Assembly (NCBI GenBank): GCA_028279405.1
Contig: JANQNU010000015.1
Coordinates: 32,735 to 96,734, forward strand
Length of the DNA: 64,000 bases
Direction of reading: 5' to 3'
DNA from: Phycisphaerae bacterium
GTDB taxonomy: Bacteria > Planctomycetota > Phycisphaerae > UBA1845 > Fen-1342
Every line of letters begins with the position of its first letter. Position 1 is the first letter of the stretch. The translations under genes and the position numbers were made by a program. Positions 56,896-64,000 of this stretch are shown here, piece after piece. The notes beneath the pieces were generated by a model. That model ran no database searches and was not told the DNA's origin. It saw only the letters and a list, made by a program, of their open reading frames with translations.

Positions 56896-57635
56896 TCGAC
56901 ACCTCGTTTCCATTCGATCGACGCCATCGTAGCCGATTGTCGACGCCGCTGCACAAAGCGCCAGACCGCGAACGCAACGAGCAATGCCGCCACGATCTGA
57001 TAGCTGCTCAGTGCCCCCCAAACGCGCGGCGTTTCCCGCAGAAACTCGTGCAAGCCGCGAAACAAGCCGTACGCGATCAGGTAGACGTGAAACAGCTGTC
57101 CGCGCAAGACACGGCGGCGATAGAGCCCGTACGCACACACGGCGAAAGCGACATTGAATCCGGCCTCGACGAGCGCCGACGGCCACCGAGCGATGCCCGC
57201 ACTGTCGGTCAACGTGTACCACGCGGGCCCGCAGACGCGCCCGAGGCAGCAACCGTGCAGCCAGCAGCCGATGCGACCGAAGAACACGCCGACCGGGCAG
57301 ACGATCGCGAACGCGTCCCCGGTCGGTCGACGATACCCCACCAGCTTCTTTCCCAGCTCGACGCCGACGTAACCGCCGAACAATGCGCCCAGGACCGTGC
57401 GACCGCCGAGCAGATTCCACCAGAAATGCGGATTGCCCGCCTGAAACGGCGAATCCGCCACCCAATAGACAACCTTCGCTCCAACTACCGCCCCGATCAG
57501 CCCCACCAGGAAGACGTGCGGCGGCGCGCCGCGCACCGGCGCCAGACGCTGCCAGAGAACCGCAGCTACCAGCAAGCCGACAATGGTCAACAGCCCATAG
57601 GCAGGATTCTGTGGCACCGGAACGTTCGTCAGCAT
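56892..57635 (-). CDS. Prolipoprotein diacylglyceryl transferase (Lgt)-like membrane protein
   Basis: 247 residues, seven TM segments. PAYGLLTIVGLLVAAVLW begins TM1. GGRTVLGALFGGYVGVELGKKLVGY occupies the place of the Lgt HGGL block, and FFGRIGCWLHGCCLGR that of the GRIGNFINGExxG signature. The Arg of GRIG is kept, but the His of HGGL, the Asn of GNF and the Glu of NGE, important in E. coli Lgt, are Leu, Cys and Cys/Leu here. Such Cys-rich versions (GRIGCxxxGCCxG) are known as a separate clade of the superfamily. It may act on a different acceptor or donor. Probably first gene of the minus-strand set Lgt-like/SDR/ECF/anti-sigma. Confidence 0.75.
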   Translation of the reverse strand: MLTNVPVPQNPAYGLLTIVGLLVAAVLWQRLAPVRGAPPHVFLVGLIGAVVGAKVVYWVADSPFQAGNPHFWWNLLGGRTVLGALFGGYVGVELGKKLVGYRRPTGDAFAIVCPVGVFFGRIGCWLHGCCLGRVCGPAWYTLTDSAGIARWPSALVEAGFNVAFAVCAYGLYRRRVLRGQLFHVYLIAYGLFRGLHEFLRETPRVWGALSSYQIVAALLVAFAVWRFVQRRRQSATMASIEWKRGVE

Positions 57636-57988
57636 GATCGCGATTGTAACGCAAGCGCTACCGCGCAGCGGGAGCGTGCTCCCGCTCGCTCGCGCTCGGG
57701 GCTCGTTGAGTTAGGTGTCGGGTTCGGCAGCGGAGAAGGATGGATATGGGGCGTCAGTGCGAGCCGCGAGCGCAAGCGAGCGGTCTGGGTGGCACTGGCG
57801 GCTTGTCCGCCAGTGTTGGGAACGTGCGCTTGATCAAGTCGTTCATGCGCTCAACGAGTATGGCGCAGTTCCCCTCCTCAACACTCGTAGCAAGGCACCA
57901 GTGTCACCTTGGCGTTTCTACAAGAGTAGCGATCGGTGCGTTCCTTGAGGGGAACGCACCGTACACTCGTCGTGGGGATCGCGAGCGA
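57636..57988. repeat. Intergenic gap of palindromic repeats
   Basis: No gene. GAGCGCAAGCGA-family arms in opposite orientation at 57681-57705 and 57760-57783 form an inverted pair. Directly after it is a perfect 9-bp hairpin CACTGGCGG/CCGCCAGTG (57793-57815, loop CTTGT), identical in stem to 32742-32764. GGTGCGTTCC (57935-57944) then pairs with GGAACGCACC (57951-57960). The last hairpin, just downstream of the minus-strand gene that ends at 57989, could act as a terminator. Confidence 0.75.
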
Positions 57989-59101
57989 CTAACGCGCGTC
58001 GTTCGTGACTACCGGAGTCACCTTGGCTTCCGGATGGCGTTTGGTGAACGCGTTGATCATGTCGATGACCTGCTGCTGCCGCTCGAGGCTGTACTTTGGT
58101 CCGCGGAGTTGGAACGGGTCGATGCCGCCAAAGTAGTTCAGCAGCGGGATGCCCGCCGCGAGGTCTTCGGGGAACCCGCGGAAGATCTGGCTTTGCCAGC
58201 GAATGGCGTGCCGATCGGCGAAGTTCCGGAAGTTCTCCAAGGGATGCATGCTCGCCACCGGCACGAAGTCCGGCGGAACATAAATCAGGTCATGAATATC
58301 ATAGACCGCAACGTACCACTCGGTACCGTCCGCGTCGGTGACCGACGCGCCCTTCGCGATCCGTCCGCCGGGATAGCGCGCATCACGCCGAGCGGCCTTC
58401 TCGGGCCAGTCGTCCGGGTAGGAGACGATGCCGTTGGGGGCCGTGCGGGCCTCATCGACCTGGACCAGCAGTCGGGCTTCATCGTCCTTGTACGCGTCCC
58501 GCAACGCGTCCTGATACGCACGACGAGCCTCTTCGCGATCGTCGATTCGGTCCACGTCGAAGATCGATCGACCCGGTCGGTAGCCGTAGCGATCCGGCAC
58601 CTGGCGCAGCGTGCGTGCCCGAATCTCCTTGGCATTCCCACGCGTGTCGATCTCCGGCTTGTCGACGCCGTCATACCCGCGCGCGATCTCCGTCGCGGCA
58701 TCGATTCCACGCTCGAGATGGATCGGGTCAGTATTGATCCCACCTTCACGATGGGCCCGCGCCAGAATGCCTTCCGCGACCAATTCCTGTTCGCCGACGT
58801 CGATGCGGCCGCGTAGCGAGCGCAACGCTTCGAGGGCCAGATTGGCCTTCTGCGCAGCTACCCCCCATTGCTCGTCGGCGAGCGCCCGTCGTGCGACGAT
58901 CAACTCGAGCTTGGCCTGCGCAAACAGCGCATCGGTCTCCGCCTCGGCGACCGCTCGGTCGAGATCAGCCACAGTACCGCGTGGTGCGGGCGTCGTGGGA
59001 TCCATCGGCTGAGCGGCATCCTGGGCGAAGAGCGTGGCCGCTCCACTGACGGCCAGCATCGCGCCTGTTCGCAACGTCAAGGAAGAGAGCCAACGTCTCA
59101 T
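57989..59101 (-). CDS. Secreted protein of unknown function, downstream partner of the HEAT-repeat protein
   Basis: 370 residues from ATG 59101, which overlaps the preceding stop (ATGA); AGGAG lies eight bases upstream. Signal peptide MRRWLSSLTLRTGAMLAVSG AATLFAQ. Residues ~30-130 are helical (VADLDRAVAEAETDALFAQAKLELIVARRAL, QKANLALEALRSLRG). The rest has YGYRPGRSIFDVDRIDDREEARRAYQDAL, TDADGTEWYVAVYDIHDLIYVPPDF and NYFGGIDPFQLRGPKYSLERQQQVIDMINAF. VYDIHDLIY resembles an N-domain of secretin-like planctomycete proteins, a tentative thought. Coupling to the upstream gene implies a joint envelope function. Confidence 0.65.
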   Translation of the reverse strand: MRRWLSSLTLRTGAMLAVSGAATLFAQDAAQPMDPTTPAPRGTVADLDRAVAEAETDALFAQAKLELIVARRALADEQWGVAAQKANLALEALRSLRGRIDVGEQELVAEGILARAHREGGINTDPIHLERGIDAATEIARGYDGVDKPEIDTRGNAKEIRARTLRQVPDRYGYRPGRSIFDVDRIDDREEARRAYQDALRDAYKDDEARLLVQVDEARTAPNGIVSYPDDWPEKAARRDARYPGGRIAKGASVTDADGTEWYVAVYDIHDLIYVPPDFVPVASMHPLENFRNFADRHAIRWQSQIFRGFPEDLAAGIPLLNYFGGIDPFQLRGPKYSLERQQQVIDMINAFTKRHPEAKVTPVVTNDAR

Positions 59102-60327
59102 AGCGATTTCTCCTGGTACCACCTATTCCAAGCGAGTTCATTAAAGCCGAAGTTTTCTCCGGTCAGTTTCTTCAACGCTTCGAGCACTTCAGTTCGAAAC
59201 ACGGTCACCATCCGGCGTTCCAGACGACTTTCCACCTGTGCGAAGCCGCCGTGCGCATCGAGGATCCCGTTAACCGGCTGCCAGTGGCGACGATCGGCGT
59301 CGGTGAACGGGCGAGCATATCCGTCCGTGAACGTCGTGAAATAGCGACGGATCGGAATCTCGACCACCTTTCGGCGCCGAACCATCAACTGGTTGATCAG
59401 AAGCGGTATCGCGTTCTCATCCTTCATCGTTGCCAGCGCGTACGCGGCCCGAATGACGATGACGTCATTTCCCGTCTGAAGCGCGGTTCGGAACTGCGCC
59501 AACACGCGCGGGTCGTCACGGCGCTGGAGTTCCAGGATGGCCCGATGACGAAGCGCGCCGTCATTGTCGATCAACGCCAGCGCGGCCAGATTCACTGTGG
59601 CCTCGTCGTGCTCGAACCCGGAAAGCAACTCGACCAGCACCGTGCGCGCGGCGAGGTTGCTCGCGCCGAGCTCACGCGACAACGGCAGAATCGCCTTTGG
59701 GTCGTCGATCGCACGGATCCGTGCGAGGCCCTTCTCGACCAGATTCTGACTATGAGCCTCGAGCAGGTTCTGGCGGATCGCCCGGATCCGACGGGTCCAA
59801 TGCGCCTGTACCAGCCGAAGCGCCTTGTCCCGGTCCTTCGGGCCGAGCTCGGGAGATTGCTCCTCGGGGTTATCGGGCGTCGGACGGGCTGCGTCTCGCC
59901 GTGCGCTCCCGTCGACCCATGCGCGACCGACCTTCACGTATCCGAGTGCCTTTCGGGCGGGCGCGAAGTCGGGATCGAGTTTGATAGCTTCGTTCAGGTG
60001 CGATTTTCGTTGTGTGAAGAGGTTTTTCTCGGCACACCATTGGGCAAGCTGGAAATGGCTACGCGCATTTGGCTCAATGGCCGCGGCCCGTCGAGCGTAT
60101 TCATCGAAGAGGGAGGGTGCCTTCTCGATCCTCGCGACTGCGTCCCGCGCGATCGAAACCGTCCCGACAGCGGCACGAATCGTGTAAGTCGTTTCATCCT
60201 TGGAAATTAGGTCGCCTTCGACCGCACCGCCGCTTTTCAGGTGGAAGACATCGGCGCGCGCAGCCCACGCATTCAGCCAGAGCAGCGACAGAGTGAGCAG
60301 ACCAATTGTGGATCGACCGCGGCGCAT
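59098..60327 (-). CDS. Secreted protein with TPR- and HEAT-like repeats
   Basis: 409 residues; AAGGACGG precedes ATG 60327. Signal peptide MRRGRSTIGLLTLSLLWLNAWAARA. Residues ~27-70 (DVFHLKSGGAVEGDLISKDETTYTIRAAVGTVSIARDAVARIE) form a small beta domain frequent at the N-terminus of planctomycete exported proteins. Residues ~75-130 include a TPR-like helix pair (SHFQLAQWCAEKNLFTQRKSHLNEAIKLDPDFAPARKALGY). Residues ~180-330 are HEAT-like (LARIRAIDDPKAILPLSREL, VIVIRAAYALATMKDENAIPLLINQL). The C-terminus is LEALKKLTGENFGFNELAWNRWYQ. Likely a periplasmic scaffold. Divergent from the protease gene. Confidence 0.72.
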   Translation of the reverse strand: MRRGRSTIGLLTLSLLWLNAWAARADVFHLKSGGAVEGDLISKDETTYTIRAAVGTVSIARDAVARIEKAPSLFDEYARRAAAIEPNARSHFQLAQWCAEKNLFTQRKSHLNEAIKLDPDFAPARKALGYVKVGRAWVDGSARRDAARPTPDNPEEQSPELGPKDRDKALRLVQAHWTRRIRAIRQNLLEAHSQNLVEKGLARIRAIDDPKAILPLSRELGASNLAARTVLVELLSGFEHDEATVNLAALALIDNDGALRHRAILELQRRDDPRVLAQFRTALQTGNDVIVIRAAYALATMKDENAIPLLINQLMVRRRKVVEIPIRRYFTTFTDGYARPFTDADRRHWQPVNGILDAHGGFAQVESRLERRMVTVFRTEVLEALKKLTGENFGFNELAWNRWYQEKSL

Positions 60328-60427
60328 ACACCGTCCTTACCCACGCGATCCCGCTACGACATTGTAGCCGGGGGTCAACGTGTCAGACACGATTTTCGGT
60401 CCTCACGTTCCCGAAAACCGTCTTTTC

Positions 60428-60455
60428 TTGAGATCGGACCTTTGGGGGATATGAT
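60428..60455 (+). promoter_or_regulatory. Predicted sigma70-type promoter of the first subtilisin gene
   Basis: TTGAGA (60428-60433) and TATGAT (60450-60455) with a 16-base spacer. The start would be near 60462, leaving a leader of about 44 bases to ATG 60506. It sits in the 178-base divergent region between two exported-protein genes. Confidence 0.55.
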
Positions 60456-60505
60456 GTATCAACACGTCTCGGGTGAGCCGTTCGACATCTGGTGGAGGGA
60501 GTTCG

Positions 60506-62824
60506 ATGCAGCTCATGCAGTGCAGCGTTTTTGCACTTCTGCTGACAGGCACGGTACAGGCACAGTTCGTTCTGGAGCACGAGGGCCGAGTGATTCGGCA
60601 TTCGTCGGGCACAATGGTCAGGGAGACAGCGAGTCCGATCCGTGAGATCGGGCAGGTCAGCTTGGATGGAACCGACGTGGCTTGGTGGACGGACGGGGCT
60701 GCACAGCCCTACTTCGCGGTGGTCCGAGGTGGCCAGGTCACTGTAAAGCAAGCAAAGAAAGATATTTACGTTCAGTCGTGGAGTTTCGACCCAGCCGGGC
60801 AGGAACCGGCGTTCGCGCCGGCGCTGACCGCGTCGGTCGACAATCGGGCCTGGTTGGTCCAGTTCCATACCCAGCCGCTCGTCGCGTATCGCGACGCGCT
60901 CGACCGACTCGGTGCCAACGTCCGAAAATATGTGGCGCATCAGGCGTTTCTGGTCGAGGTTGAACCAGGTGACGTAGACGCAATTCGGCGTCTGCCGTTC
61001 GTGCGCGCCGTCATTCCGTACCACCCTGCGCTCAAACTCGCGCCGGCGATCGTTCCGACGGCGCTGCAAGCGGCAGGGGGGCCGCAACGGTACAACGTCT
61101 TGTTGCACGACCGGTCGTCGACCCGAAAGGTGGGCCTGGCTCGAGCGATCGTCGAGGGTGGGGGTACCGTCCACCTGGTCGAGACCGGCGGATTGCTGGT
61201 CGACGCGACGCTGGACCCGGCGCTGTTACGCGCGGTGGCGGCCCGGCCGGAGATTCTCGCGATCGACCGTTGGGCGCCAGTGGCGTACGACCTGGATCAC
61301 GCCCGCAGCCTCAGCGGGGTTGACATGGTGGGGTCTACGTTCGGCATGACGGGCCAGGGCGTGCGCGGCGAGATCTGGGACAGTGGCATTCGGCAGACAC
61401 ACGTCGATTTTCAGAGTCCGCGAATCCTGTTTCAAACCACCGTCAGCGGATTCCAAAACCACGGGACCGGCACATTTGGAATTGCCTTCGGCAGCGGCGT
61501 CGGAGACCCGGCTTACCGCGGGTTCCTGCCGGACGCTCAGGGCATCTTCGCGGACACCGACTTTCTGGACCGGTTCGCGCAGACGGCAGAGCTGCTCGAA
61601 CCTCCATACGAAGCGGTGTTTCAATCCAATAGTTGGAGACGTGGCAGCTCGACCGAATACAACGCGTTCAGTTTCCAGGTGGACGACGTTCTTTTTCAGC
61701 TCGACATCGTCGTCACGCAATCCCAGAGCAACTTTGGAACGCGGACCTCCGGTCCGGAGGCCTGGGCAAAGAACGTGATATCAGTCGGCGGGGTTCAGAC
61801 ACAAGGTACCGTCATGCTCGACGATGATTGCTGGTGCGATGGGGCCAGTATCGGCCCCGCGGCAGACGGCCGGATCAAGCCCGATCTGGTTCATGTGTAC
61901 GACGGCGTCATGGCGCCCGACAATGCGAATGATACGGCGTACGACCCGTTCTGCTGCACGAGCGGAGCAACGCCGATGGTTGCAGGCAGTTTCGGACTGC
62001 TTTTTCAGGCATGGCACGAAGGGTTCTTCGGCGCGGTCAAGGGCGCGACCGTCTTCCAGAGCAGACCGCGTCCAGCTACCGCACGAGCGTTGCTGATCAA
62101 CACCGCCCGGCGCTACCCGTTCGATGGACCGGGCGCGGACTTGGAACGCAATCATCAAGGCTGGGGCATGCCCAATCTCGAGACGTTGCTATCGCGCGCC
62201 GACCGGATGTTCATCGTCGACGAGTCGGACGTGCTCACCAATCTCGAATCCGTTTCCTACGACGTCGAAGTTCTCCCCGGCGAGGATCGCCTTTGGGTGA
62301 CCATGGTCTACGCTGATCCGCCGGCCGTGCCGAACAGTGACCAGCATCGCGTCAACGACCTGACCCTGCGCGTCGTCTCCCCGAATGACGTCGAGTACTG
62401 GGGCAACCACGGCTTGCTCGACTCCAATGAATCGACTCCCGGCGGTTCGGCGGACACGCTCAACACGGTCGAAAATGTGTTTGTCAGCGACCCGGCCCCC
62501 GGTACGTGGACGATCGAGGTCATCGCGAGCGAGATCAACGAGGACGGTCGGCTCGAGACGCCCGAACTGGATGCCGACTTCGCGCTGGTCGTCAATGGCG
62601 TGCTCGACACGTCCTGTAATGGAAAACTTCTCGGCGACGCCAACTGCGACGGCCTGGTGACGGCGGGCGACATCAACGCGTTCGTGCTGGCCCTGCTCGA
62701 CCCGGCGGGGTACGCGATCACACACCCGGGCTGCAACCGGATTTGCAGCAGCGACTTCAACGACGATCAGGCCGTTACCGTCAGCGATATCAACGGCTTT
62801 GTGACGCTGCTGACCGGAGGTTAG
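60506..62824 (+). CDS. Secreted subtilisin-like serine protease (S8) with C-terminal dockerin
   Basis: 772 residues from ATG 60506 (GGAGGGAG five bases upstream). Signal peptide MQLMQCSVFALLLTGTVQAQ. Residues ~20-250 form an N-terminal region with DVAWWTDGAAQPYFAVVRGG and a propeptide-like module (WLVQFHTQPLVAYRDALDRLGANVRKYVAHQAFLVEV). The S8 core follows: Asp in GEIWDSGI, His in NHGTGTFGIAFGSG, oxyanion Asn in VFQSNSW, and the nucleophile Ser in CTSGATPMVAGS (canonical GTSMATP). A beta-sandwich with FVSDPAPGTWTIEVIASEIN follows, then a dockerin at the end (GDANCDGLVTAGDINAF, SDFNDDQAVTVSDINGF). The triad is complete, so activity is likely. A paralogue follows. Confidence 0.9.
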   Translation: MQLMQCSVFALLLTGTVQAQFVLEHEGRVIRHSSGTMVRETASPIREIGQVSLDGTDVAWWTDGAAQPYFAVVRGGQVTVKQAKKDIYVQSWSFDPAGQEPAFAPALTASVDNRAWLVQFHTQPLVAYRDALDRLGANVRKYVAHQAFLVEVEPGDVDAIRRLPFVRAVIPYHPALKLAPAIVPTALQAAGGPQRYNVLLHDRSSTRKVGLARAIVEGGGTVHLVETGGLLVDATLDPALLRAVAARPEILAIDRWAPVAYDLDHARSLSGVDMVGSTFGMTGQGVRGEIWDSGIRQTHVDFQSPRILFQTTVSGFQNHGTGTFGIAFGSGVGDPAYRGFLPDAQGIFADTDFLDRFAQTAELLEPPYEAVFQSNSWRRGSSTEYNAFSFQVDDVLFQLDIVVTQSQSNFGTRTSGPEAWAKNVISVGGVQTQGTVMLDDDCWCDGASIGPAADGRIKPDLVHVYDGVMAPDNANDTAYDPFCCTSGATPMVAGSFGLLFQAWHEGFFGAVKGATVFQSRPRPATARALLINTARRYPFDGPGADLERNHQGWGMPNLETLLSRADRMFIVDESDVLTNLESVSYDVEVLPGEDRLWVTMVYADPPAVPNSDQHRVNDLTLRVVSPNDVEYWGNHGLLDSNESTPGGSADTLNTVENVFVSDPAPGTWTIEVIASEINEDGRLETPELDADFALVVNGVLDTSCNGKLLGDANCDGLVTAGDINAFVLALLDPAGYAITHPGCNRICSSDFNDDQAVTVSDINGFVTLLTGG

Positions 62825-63092
62825 GCGCGTTCGGGGACGGAGTACCACCCTGTAGCCCTGTAGCGCCGGACGTCTCGGCTCCGGCGCTTCGGACCCCTAT
62901 GCGTGCCCTGGAGGTCCGTCGCTACAGAACCGTAGGGTGCGTCCCAGGGCGTTCACGCGTGGCTCCTGAGGGGGGCGTTTGAAAACGGGATTTCGGTTTC
63001 ATCAGGGCCGGAATCTGCTAGGATTATGTGGCTGGACGCGCGACGCCGACCGGGACGGCCGCGCTGCAATTCCGCTTACGATTCGAGGACCT
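62825..63092. other. Gap between the tandem protease genes
   Basis: 268 bases. It contains GTAGCCCTGTAGCGCCGGACG (a near-repeat phrase, GTAGC..TGTAGCGCC) and CCGTAGGGTGCGTCCC, the latter similar to the phrase at 3313. TAGGAT at 63019-63024 is a weak -10 candidate. No gene seen. Confidence 0.4.
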
Positions 63093-64000
63093 GATGAAAC
63101 GACAAGCTTGCATCGCATGGATGTGTGGGTGTTTGTGCGTGGCCCCCGCGTGGGCTCAATTCGTGGTCGGCAACGATGGCAAGACGCTCCACCATCAGTC
63201 GGGTCTGGAGCTTTCGCAGGAGGGGGTCCACGAGTGGGGGCAGGTCCATTTTCCGACCGTCGATGTCGCGTGGTGGACGGACGACGCGGGTCAGCCGCGT
63301 TTCGCAGTCGTGCGCGATGACAAGGCATTGATCAAGGTGGCGCAGCATACGTTGTACGTGCAGGACCGCGGGTTTGATCCGGTGAGTGAAACGCCGACCG
63401 CGGCGGCGCGTTTGCTGGCCAAGCCCGGTGGTTCGGCGTGGGTCGTGCAGTTCCACACGCAGCCGCTGGAACCGTATCGCGATGCACTGGCTGCACTGGG
63501 TGCCGATGTGCGCAAGTACATGGCCCAGCAGGCATATCTGGTCGAAGTTCCGGCCGATCGAGTGGCCGCGATTCGCGATCTCGCGTTCGTGCGGGCGGTG
63601 ATTCCATACCATCCCGCGTTCAAGCTCGATCCGCTGCTCGTGCCGACCGCGTTGGCCACGGACGGCGACGCCCGTCGATACAACCTCTTGCTGCACGATC
63701 GGTCGGTCGACCGCAAGGCTGAGTTGGTGGCGGCGATTACAGTGTTGGGCGGCACGGTGCACACGGTTTCCAAAGGCGGCCTGCTGGCAAGTGCGACGCT
63801 GACGCCGGCGGCGCTGCGGGCTGTCGCCGACCGACCGGAGATCCTGGCGATCGACGAGTGGACCCCGATCGGCACGGATATTGGTCACGCTCGGCAGCTG
63901 TCCGGGGTCGACGGCGTGCGCTTCTCGTTCGGCATGACCGGCGACGGTGTGCGCGGCGAGGTGATGGACACCAACGTGCGGGCGTCGCACTTCGACTTTC
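63093..64000 (+). CDS. Second subtilisin-like protease, paralogue of the previous gene (3' end outside window)
   Basis: At least 302 residues, from ATG 63093 (GAGG five bases upstream) to the window end with no stop. Signal peptide MKRQACIAWMCGCLCVAPAWAQ. FVVGNDGKTLHHQSG, VDVAWWTDDAGQPRFAVVRDD, WVVQFHTQPLEPYRDALAALGADVRKYMAQQAYLVEV, FVRAVIPYHPAFKL, YNLLLHDRS and GGLLASATLTPAALRAVADRPEILAIDEWTPI align along their whole length with the preceding protease. The sequence reaches GMTGDGVRGEVMDTNVRASHFDF, where the catalytic Asp is in MDTN (DSG in the first copy). His, Ser and any dockerin lie beyond the window. A tandem duplicate; the direct neighbour arrangement suggests related substrates. Confidence 0.88.

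Noticed and set aside
59251..60210. A 319-codon plus-strand frame opposite the HEAT-repeat protein
   Set aside because: Shadow frame; the minus strand carries a signal peptide, ribosome-binding site and family-like repeats.

Overview
The window is about 64 kb of GC-rich DNA that reads as a planctomycete chromosome, most likely from the Phycisphaerae side of the phylum or an uncultured relative. Four things support this. Secreted proteins end in dockerin-type calcium-binding repeats (GDxNCDGxVxxGDIN). The giant protein carries a PWGDVxGP...PPDGVVN...D segment of a type I know from planctomycete secreted proteins. The ribosomal cluster has no rpmD (L30) or infA. Nearly every sizeable intergenic gap carries the same palindromic repeats (GAGCGCAAGCGA-type). 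The genus cannot be told from the sequence.

Layout. 1-4.7 kb: the end of a metallophosphoesterase, a YbjQ-like membrane protein, two tandem paralogous unknown proteins, an AAC(6')-like acetyltransferase, a CxxC protein and a RidA/2-aminomuconate-deaminase-like protein. 4.9-11.7 kb: one 2244-residue exported protein with RTX-like nonapeptides, an SdrD-B-like domain, a P-type domain and a dockerin. 12-20 kb: a small acidic-tailed membrane protein, apt, then five consecutive genes for exported proteins (two paralogous lipoproteins, an FG-GAP propeller lipoprotein, a Gly-rich lipoprotein, and a PKD-like protein with a Cys-TM-Arg tail). 19.8-28.2 kb: murQ, an SSS symporter, a GT-C-like membrane protein, a secreted FAD oxidoreductase, a sensor kinase with a CxxCH haem motif, and a Tam-like methyltransferase. 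28.5-34.1 kb on the minus strand: a GT-C protein fused to an NPCBM-like domain, an Asn/Asp/Gly-repeat dockerin lipoprotein, and a family 2 glycosyltransferase.

34.5-50.2 kb is the S10-spc-alpha ribosomal supercluster: rpsJ, rplCDWB, rpsS, rplV, rpsC, rplP, rpmC, rpsQ, rplNXE, rpsN, rpsH, rplFR, rpsE, rplO, secY, adk, map, rpmJ, rpsMKD, rpoA, rplQ. All are on the plus strand and tightly packed. A near-consensus promoter precedes rpsJ. HIT, sirtuin, purU and diguanylate cyclase genes follow in the same direction. 54.7-57.6 kb (minus) is an overlapping set of an Lgt-like membrane protein, an atypical SDR, an ECF sigma factor and a cupin anti-sigma factor. 58-60.3 kb (minus) holds two overlapping secreted proteins. 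60.5-64 kb (plus) holds two tandem paralogous subtilisin-like proteases, the second running off the window end.

Most notable for a second look: a perfect 13-bp hairpin plus T-run inside rplD; regular beta-hairpin-like inserts in the RTX-like array of the giant protein; several co-located families of intergenic palindromes; the GT-C/NPCBM fusion; the NDNG-repeat dockerin lipoprotein; an Lgt-like protein that lacks the family's key residues; and tandem dockerin subtilisins. I saw no tRNA, rRNA, CRISPR array, insertion sequence or prophage.
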